NCBI GenBank assembly: GCA_945947925.1
Contig: CAMEZU010000045.1
Coordinates: forward strand, 1-10,720
Direction: 5' to 3'
Length of the DNA: 10,720 bases
Source: an uncultured Verrucomicrobiota bacterium
Lineage (GTDB): Bacteria > Verrucomicrobiota > Kiritimatiellia > RFP12 > UBA1067
Shown: in pieces, positions 6,020 to 10,720 of the stretch
How the letters are laid out: every line of letters begins with the position of its first letter
Numbering within the stretch: position 1 is the stretch's first letter
Translations under genes and position numbers: made by a program
The notes under the pieces: generated by a model
The model's input: the letters and a program-made list of their open reading frames with translations, nothing else
Told to the model about the DNA's origin: nothing
Database searches by the model: none

Positions 6020-8364
6020 TGTTCCTCCTTCCAAGCCGAAGTATTCCCATCAATCCTCCGGCTTGCATTACAGCCAAATCGTCTCACCGCAAGAGTCCCG
6101 TCGGGCGAAAAACTGTATTCCGCAGATTCCACTTTCATTAAGTTGAGATCAAGGCCCTTCTCTTCATCTTGAGTTCGCCAATAGGTTGGGACAGGATACA
6201 CAAAACCACCAGCCGCCCAAGGAGGGGCGATTGATTCAAAAGCGACTGCAGCCAAATCATTTCCGCACACATTTCCTTCTCTCACTGGAATCTCATTGCC
6301 AGCACCCCGATGAGAGTCATGAACGGGAAAATCCTCCTCCAATCCCTCAAATCGACCAGTTAAATCTGTGGCCCTGCAAAAGCCTTCATACACGATAAGA
6401 TTCTCAAACGAAACATTACTAGGCTTCAACACGAGCTCAGTCCACAGCCCAACGGCAACAGTCCCTGGTGTTGGCGGGATTAGCCCGCGATTTTCCCAAT
6501 CATCATCTCTTGCCGCTCGAAAACGCACTGCAAAACTCTCCTCCGGCTCAACAACCATCAGTCGTGTGTTAAAACTTACATCAGAACCAACCGCAGCCTG
6601 AACATCAAGAAAGGCATGAGAAGCGGGCATGAGGACCTTACACGAAGGTCCTTTATATACATCTCCACCGATATTCCACTCCGCATTCCGAATGACCGGA
6701 TTCAATGAATAGGAAATTCGTTCTGCAGGCCCAAATACATGCCGCGCCTTATTAGATGGGAACGACGCTTCGGCTGAGATTTTCACCTGCACCACGGTTA
6801 CCTTCGCCGTCTGGACCAAGGTTTCACCTGTGAAATACTCTGTAAATGATAAGATCATCTGGGAGTCATCACTGTCTTTACTTGCCATGACCCCCTCAAA
6901 CGAATAGGTCCATACACGAGAGGTTGCCCCTGGAGGAATCACCTCGCCATCATCATTAAAGTCCATAATGCCATTGACTGCTAACCGCCCCCCGTCATTC
7001 CGCAGAAGTCTGAGCCGGCCACCGAACTGGCCTCCATTCGCCGCAATCCGAAGCACCGTCTTCGTTGATCTCCTGCCAACATATTCCCCAGGGGAATTTC
7101 TGTATGGCGCTTCAAACAGGATTGTATTCTTCGTGAACCGGGCATCAAGAGCAATGCGCGGAACCGGCTCGTAATGCGCCCACTTCAGGAAGGAAAGCTC
7201 GGCTGGACCTCCGTCATTCTCGGTCGAGACTCTTATCGGTGCAACCTGACCCGCAATCAAGACGGTTGAATTCTCCGGTTTCTCGGACAAATAGGCTCCG
7301 CTAAGGTCCATGTCATTGATGTAGACATGCGCGCGGTCATCCGCCTCCTTCATCTGGAATACGAACCGTCCCGTATGCAACGCACGGATACTTGCACCCG
7401 CACCTTCTCGGTAATAGGAGTCGCTCCAGCTCTCATGATACGTGATGCCCGGCACATTTATCTCGTCTGGCGCTACAGACACCAGTGACGGGACGGCATG
7501 GCCAGCTTCCCCGGAGCGAATTTTTGGAAGGTCCGTGTACGTGTTTGTTCCGACCATCTCGTAATGAGGTCCGTCTGGCACCTGTAGTTCAACAGGCGCA
7601 AAGAACGGATCCGTTCCTGCCGCAATCTCTTCGGCATCACAGACGCCATCACCATCCGTATCGTCGGACAAGGGATCAGTCCCCAGCGACAGCTCCTGTC
7701 CGTCCTCCAGCCCATCCCCGTCGGAATCTCTCAGATTTGCATCAGTTTCCCAGGCCTCTTCCTGAACATCCGTCACACCGTCTCCGTCAGTATCAAGTAG
7801 TGGAAGACGATTGTCCAGTTCAGCGTCCGCTCCAAAAAAGGCACACTCCTGAGACATTTCAAAAGGCAGATCCTCGGCTTTGACTTCGACAACTTGATTC
7901 GAACATCCGTTATCCCTCACGACACTCAAATCATACCATTCGCCATTCTGCAAGTCGTGAGTGCCGCGCAAGACGAACTCGCCACCCCTGAACTTGAATC
8001 GCGTATCCTTTGAAACTGTCAGCCTTACGCCATTTGTCGTCCTTTCAATCGCACTGAAGTGAAATCCTCCTCCGCCAACACTTTCCTCGTCGTCTTCGGA
8101 CAGACCTGCGACAAATCCGGAAGTCGTCTGAGGCATAGTTACTGCACCAGTCTCCCCAAGACTTCTCGGGGACTTCTGGGCGAAAATCATCGAGACAAAT
8201 GCGAGTGCGAATATACCAGCCCGAACTGAAGCCGGCACCTGGCGAATGATACCTAGCAACCCCCGGAACGAACACCACGCCAACAGTCCCATGGAACAAA
8301 CCACAAGGATAGTCACGCACCCCGTCTGCAGGGTATGTCTGTAAATCTGGTATAACTCAATCAT
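6016..8364 (-). CDS. membrane-anchored protein with thrombospondin type-3 repeats
   Basis: With ATG 8364 the product is 782 residues. The start overlaps the heparinase stop by 8 nt; a weak GGTGGGG lies 10 nt upstream. In-frame ATGs at 8397 and 8433, the latter inside the 55-bp repeat, would add 11 or 23 residues, so the start is uncertain. Hydrophobic segments at about 13-39 and 47-62 suggest a two-helix anchor or a long uncleaved signal; the rest should be extracytoplasmic. Residues 191-254 carry three calcium-binding TSP3-type repeats. Residues about 305-400 (ITYHESWSDSY, FVFQMKEADDRAHVYIND, ending SFLKWAHYEP) faintly resemble a PA14-like beta domain. Beyond that the chain is beta-rich with no enzyme motif. 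It is likely a surface scaffold or glycan-binding protein. GC content and codon use are lower than in the neighbouring enzymes, suggesting separate origin. Confidence 0.8.
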   Translation of the reverse strand: MIELYQIYRHTLQTGCVTILVVCSMGLLAWCSFRGLLGIIRQVPASVRAGIFALAFVSMIFAQKSPRSLGETGAVTMPQTTSGFVAGLSEDDEESVGGGGFHFSAIERTTNGVRLTVSKDTRFKFRGGEFVLRGTHDLQNGEWYDLSVVRDNGCSNQVVEVKAEDLPFEMSQECAFFGADAELDNRLPLLDTDGDGVTDVQEEAWETDANLRDSDGDGLEDGQELSLGTDPLSDDTDGDGVCDAEEIAAGTDPFFAPVELQVPDGPHYEMVGTNTYTDLPKIRSGEAGHAVPSLVSVAPDEINVPGITYHESWSDSYYREGAGASIRALHTGRFVFQMKEADDRAHVYINDMDLSGAYLSEKPENSTVLIAGQVAPIRVSTENDGGPAELSFLKWAHYEPVPRIALDARFTKNTILFEAPYRNSPGEYVGRRSTKTVLRIAANGGQFGGRLRLLRNDGGRLAVNGIMDFNDDGEVIPPGATSRVWTYSFEGVMASKDSDDSQMILSFTEYFTGETLVQTAKVTVVQVKISAEASFPSNKARHVFGPAERISYSLNPVIRNAEWNIGGDVYKGPSCKVLMPASHAFLDVQAAVGSDVSFNTRLMVVEPEESFAVRFRAARDDDWENRGLIPPTPGTVAVGLWTELVLKPSNVSFENLIVYEGFCRATDLTGRFEGLEEDFPVHDSHRGAGNEIPVREGNVCGNDLAAVAFESIAPPWAAGGFVYPVPTYWRTQDEEKGLDLNLMKVESAEYSFSPDGTLAVRRFGCNASRRIDGNTSAWKEEQ
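6024..6030 (-). promoter_or_regulatory. strong ribosome-binding site of the small gene
   Basis: AAGGAGG lies 4 nt before ATG 6019 within the final codons (Lys-Glu-Glu-Gln) of the TSP3 gene. It selects ATG 6019 over upstream in-frame codons such as the one at 6034. The start overlaps the TSP3 stop as ATGA, a standard translational-coupling arrangement. Confidence 0.8.
6032..6065 (-). other. 10-bp hairpin just before the small gene's ribosome-binding site
   Basis: On the transcript CAAGCCGGAG (6065-6056) can pair with CTTCGGCTTG (6041-6032), giving a 10-bp stem with one G-U pair and a 14-nt loop. The stem ends one base before the AAGGAGG of the next gene. Because it lies within the translated 3' end of the TSP3 gene, ribosomes finishing that gene would open it, so it could tune coupling. 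Function is inferred from position only. Confidence 0.35.
7603..7794 (-). repeat. three TSP3-type calcium-binding repeats
   Basis: Residues 191-254 of the 782-residue protein contain DTDGDGVTD, DSDGDGLED and DTDGDGVCD, two of them ending in GTDP and one in a degenerate ETDAN. The spaced Asp residues are the calcium ligands of thrombospondin type-3 repeats, which form stiff calcium-loaded spacers between outer domains. Confidence 0.9.
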
Positions 8365-10717
8365 TGATTCGGCGCCCCACCATAATCCATGAGCCATCCA
8401 ATGCCCAAAACAATTCCTTGCGCTCTTCCGCATTCCCCCCGCTGACCGTCAAGATCATGCGGGAAGTCAAACTGTTCCCGCTCCTCCTCAGATAGCCACT
8501 CGGAAATTTAATCGCATTCCACGTGCTGAGCCTCACTGTCAGCACGAGGTGGCCCGACTTGGGGACCTTCGCCTTGTAGATCAGTTGCTTCATTCCGGGA
8601 TTCGGCTGCTCCCAAGCGTTCTCCGGTTGCGCGGAACCGACGGACCAGATGCCGTCACCGGAAACGGCGGTGACCTGAATCCGCTTGCCGGCCTTGGCGC
8701 AGGTCACAGTCGTGCCCCCGAGGTCGGGGTCTCCTCCTATTTCCGCGTCGGTATTCATCGCCCAACGGACTTCCGTTCCGGGGGCGGCTTCGATCGTATC
8801 GACGACCTGCGCGTCCAGGCGACCGACGGAAACGCGGCGCACCACCTTCCTGGCCTGCGGATAGACGGACGTCAGGTCCGCGACAACGGCATCACCGTCG
8901 CGCGTCAGCGTGGCGAAGCCGCGCGGATCCTGTCCCTTGCCGCCGATCATCAGCGTGTTGTGTCCCTGCGTACCAAGACGGAAGACGCTCCAGCGCTTCG
9001 AGTCCGGCTCCGGCGACCAGAGTCCGCTGCCGCCGATCGCCGCCTCGACCTTGCCGTACTTCTCCGCGCCGAGGTCGAACGCCCAGCGCAGCCCGTGCAT
9101 GTCGAGGACGAAGCTGCCCGCGTCGGCGTGTCCGTGATTGTACGACGGCGACCCGCCCTTGATCGCAAGGTAGGAATGGACGCGATTGCTGCGATCGGCC
9201 GCCACGATGCCGATTGGCATCTCCCCCTGTCCGACCCAGACGTCGGGAAGCGCGGATTGTTTCGATTTCACGAGGTCTTCGCCGACCCAGACGTCGGGAA
9301 GCGCGGATTGTTTCGGTTTCACGAGGTCTTCGCCGACCCAGAAGAGGATGAACGGCAGCGTGCGGGGGATTTCCTTCGTCTTGCCGGCGCAGATCTCCTT
9401 GAACGCCGCAACCTCGCCTTCCGTCACGGCTTCGGTCATGGCGAGGCGACGCGCGTACCACCAGACCGCCGACGAACTGCCGGTCGAACCGTGGCTGTCG
9501 CTGTAGTTGAACCAGGAACCGGACGGACCCGTCACCAGCGCCGGATAGAGGCCCGTCTCCTTGAAACCCTTCACATCTGAGAGACCGAAATCGTGTCCGA
9601 AGGCCTTCTTCATCACGTCGAGGCAAATGACGTTGAAGCTCATGCCGTAGTTCCAGTAGCCGGGTCCCTCGGTGTAGACGCCGTCGGGTCCGCACACGGA
9701 CTCCGCCTCGGGCAGGCACTCGGCGATGGCGGCGAGATGATCCGCGCAAAGCTCCCTGTCCCGGTCCGCCAGCGCCACGGTGGTCGCGGTCAGTCCCGCC
9801 GCCACGACCTGCACCCAGTTGTTCTGGAGACGCGTCCAGCCCGCGAAGGGAATGTCCGCACGGAGCGCGTGCTTCTCAAGCGCCGCGGCGATCGTCTCGC
9901 GGTCCGCCGCAGAAAGCGCATCATACGTCCAGTCGTATCCCGTCGCCACGGCGAGGGCGAGCTCGCCCTGGTCGATCGTGTGGCGCGGATTCCAGTCGGG
10001 GAACGCGCACAGCGCCTTCATCTCGGCGAGGGCGTCCGTCGCATACTTGCGCGCACCCGTCATCCGGTAGGCGAACGCTGCGAGAACAATCCGACGCAGG
10101 CCCTGTCGCGCGACGCCCAGGAGGCGGTAGCCGTCCAGTCCGTAGGTCGCCGTCGGCTTGCCGAGCCAGTCGTCCGCCGCCACAATCGCGCGGTCGACGC
10201 CGGCCTTGAGGAGCGCGTCCTTCTCCGCCCGCGTCTTCAGCGCGGCGAAATCCGCCGCCGTCGCGAAGACCCGCGGATGCGGCATCGTCCGGGCCGCAGC
10301 GATCGCCTCAACCGCGCGCGCGTGAAGCGCCGCCCGCGGGCTCAACGTGTCGGTGCGTCGGCTTGACGCACCGGGCTTCCCCAGCCACGCCGCAAGCGCC
10401 CGACACCGTGCGGCCTCGGCGGCGTTCTCGGTCGTCCTCGCCTGGACCTCAAGGGCGGACGCGTCGATGCGTCCGCCCTGGCCGAGCCCGCTGCCGTCGG
10501 GCGTCATCAGGAAGTTCGGATTGTCGGGACCGAGCAGGTAGCGCCGGGTGTTGACGTAGGTCGAGTTGCCGCGCACGTTCTCACGAAGCGGCATCGACAG
10601 GAACTCGAGCTGTTTTTCCAGCGGCGCCCCCACCGCCTGCGCATACACACCGTAATACGGAGGCGGCATGTTCGTCACCGCCAGAGACGCCATCACCAAG
10701 CAACACCCGATCATCAT
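8357..10717 (-). CDS. heparinase II/III-like polysaccharide lyase with fused foreign C-terminal tail
   Basis: The product is 786 residues from ATG 10717 (or ATG 10714); an in-frame TGA at 10718-10720 directly precedes it, so the N-terminus is complete. Residues 1-15 are a short hydrophobic probable export signal. Residues about 145-460 form the alpha/alpha toroid, with DQGELALAVATGYDW (249-263), QNNW (298-301) and EGPGYWNYG (350-358). Residues about 500-735 are the beta-sandwich with YNHGHADAGSF (526-536). Candidate catalytic residues are Asn300, Tyr354 or Tyr357, and His528. His530, Asp548 and His586 match the spacing I recall for the heparinase II zinc site. The family cleaves uronic-acid polysaccharides by beta-elimination; the substrate cannot be read here. 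Residues 17-110 are unassigned. Two oddities are a 17-residue tandem duplication (459-492) and a tail from about 735 that resembles the small protein's C-terminus. The tail is absent from the usual fold and lies in lower-GC DNA. Confidence 0.87.
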   Translation of the reverse strand: MMIGCCLVMASLAVTNMPPPYYGVYAQAVGAPLEKQLEFLSMPLRENVRGNSTYVNTRRYLLGPDNPNFLMTPDGSGLGQGGRIDASALEVQARTTENAAEAARCRALAAWLGKPGASSRRTDTLSPRAALHARAVEAIAAARTMPHPRVFATAADFAALKTRAEKDALLKAGVDRAIVAADDWLGKPTATYGLDGYRLLGVARQGLRRIVLAAFAYRMTGARKYATDALAEMKALCAFPDWNPRHTIDQGELALAVATGYDWTYDALSAADRETIAAALEKHALRADIPFAGWTRLQNNWVQVVAAGLTATTVALADRDRELCADHLAAIAECLPEAESVCGPDGVYTEGPGYWNYGMSFNVICLDVMKKAFGHDFGLSDVKGFKETGLYPALVTGPSGSWFNYSDSHGSTGSSSAVWWYARRLAMTEAVTEGEVAAFKEICAGKTKEIPRTLPFILFWVGEDLVKPKQSALPDVWVGEDLVKSKQSALPDVWVGQGEMPIGIVAADRSNRVHSYLAIKGGSPSYNHGHADAGSFVLDMHGLRWAFDLGAEKYGKVEAAIGGSGLWSPEPDSKRWSVFRLGTQGHNTLMIGGKGQDPRGFATLTRDGDAVVADLTSVYPQARKVVRRVSVGRLDAQVVDTIEAAPGTEVRWAMNTDAEIGGDPDLGGTTVTCAKAGKRIQVTAVSGDGIWSVGSAQPENAWEQPNPGMKQLIYKAKVPKSGHLVLTVRLSTWNAIKFPSGYLRRSGNSLTSRMILTVSGGNAEERKELFWALDGSWIMVGRRIND
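8397..8451 (-). repeat. 55-bp direct repeat, copy B
   Basis: Copy B of the repeat at 5316-5370, with two substitutions in 55 bases. Here it encodes TVSGGNAEERKELFWALD near the C-terminus of the heparinase-like protein, followed by 12 unrelated residues (GSWIMVGRRIND) and the stop. It also contains an ATG (8433) in frame with the downstream TSP3 gene. Confidence 0.95.
8522..8546 (-). other. perfect 8-bp inverted repeat at the lyase/tail junction
   Basis: CGTGCTGA (8522-8529) and TCAGCACG (8539-8546) are exact complements separated by 9 nt. It lies in the last beta-strand codons of the conserved lyase domain, a few bases before the GC drop and foreign tail. A short AT-rich stretch follows on the transcript but no clear U-tract. 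It may be chance within coding DNA or mark the recombination point. Confidence 0.4.
9231..9341 (-). repeat. 51-bp in-frame tandem duplication in the lyase gene
   Basis: Two adjacent 51-bp units (9231-9281 and 9282-9332) differ at one base (9264 versus 9315) and are followed by the first 9 bases of a third unit (9333-9341). Each encodes WVGEDLVKxKQSALPDV, with Pro or Ser at x. The duplication lies at the boundary between the helical toroid and the beta-sandwich, where extra residues could be tolerated as a linker. Near-identity implies a recent slippage or duplication event. Confidence 0.95.
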
Positions 10718-10720
10718 TCA

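Larger units (their letters stand above)
5309..8515. other. low-GC block bounded by direct repeats, probable inserted two-gene unit
   Basis: Hand-counted 60-base lines inside the block give about 45-50% GC (lines starting at 5641, 5821, 6541, 6661, 8461). Lines in the flanking genes give about 62-78% (2101, 4501, 5221, 8521). The shifts fall close to the two 55-bp repeats and to the end of the conserved heparinase domain. The block contains the TSP3 gene, the small gene and the terminal fragment fused to the lyase. There is no transposase, integrase or terminal inverted repeat, so the mechanism is unknown. Homologous recombination between repeats or decay of a tandem array both fit. Edges are accurate only to some tens of bases. 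Confidence 0.6.

Noticed and set aside
5308..6058. Shared 11-mer GGAGGATTGAT near both ends of the small gene
   Set aside because: One copy is a ribosome-binding site and the other is in another reading frame inside the TSP3 gene; too short to separate from chance.
8549..9580. Plus-strand open frame of 343 codons opposite the lyase
   Set aside because: Antisense to the catalytic core of the lyase; the repeated GLFRFHEVFADPDVGKR segment is just the complement of the 51-bp duplication.
10673..10717. Lipoprotein signal at the lyase N-terminus (Cys5/Cys6)
   Set aside because: The cysteines come too early, with no hydrophobic stretch or proper lipobox before them.

Overview
The window is one densely packed polysaccharide-degradation operon read entirely from the minus strand. 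Five genes run from the right edge to the left: a heparinase II/III-like polysaccharide lyase (10717-8357), a large membrane-anchored protein with thrombospondin type-3 calcium-binding repeats (8364-6016), a small exported protein of unknown family (6019-5309), an FAD-dependent oxidoreductase fused to a family 92 alpha-mannosidase (5306-1533), and a GH129/GH101-like glycoside hydrolase cut off by the left edge (1488 to below 1). Junctions are an 8-nt overlap, a 4-nt ATGA overlap, a 2-nt gap and a 44-nt gap. I see no promoter, intrinsic terminator, tRNA, rRNA or CRISPR array. The mRNA probably starts to the right of the window and continues past its left edge.

The content (exported lyase, GH92, GH129-like enzyme, secreted FAD oxidoreductase, TSP3-rich surface protein, high GC) suggests a glycan-degrading member of the Planctomycetes-Verrucomicrobia-Lentisphaerae-Kiritimatiellota group, perhaps a gut Kiritimatiellae-type lineage. 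That is inference from gene content; no marker gene is present. Host mucin or N-glycan is a reasonable substrate guess (GH92 removes alpha-mannose, GH129/101 act on alpha-GalNAc, heparinase-type lyases on uronic-acid polymers), but the sequence does not prove it.

The most interesting structure is the middle. From about 5309 to about 8515 the DNA is visibly poorer in GC: hand-counted lines give about 45-50%, against about 62-78% in flanking genes. This block holds the TSP3 protein and its small partner. A nearly identical 55-bp direct repeat (53/55) lies near each end, at 5316-5370 and 8397-8451. At the right it encodes the C-terminus of the small protein. At the left it forms part of a roughly 50-residue foreign-looking tail fused in frame to the heparinase gene. 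The simplest reading is that a two-gene unit, or a tandem array of such units, was inserted into the operon and the 3' remnant of an earlier small-gene copy was captured as the lyase's C-terminus.

Other features are a 51-bp in-frame tandem duplication inside the lyase (9231-9332), an FAD-oxidoreductase/GH92 fusion, and three hairpins (1509-1526, 6032-6065, 8522-8546).
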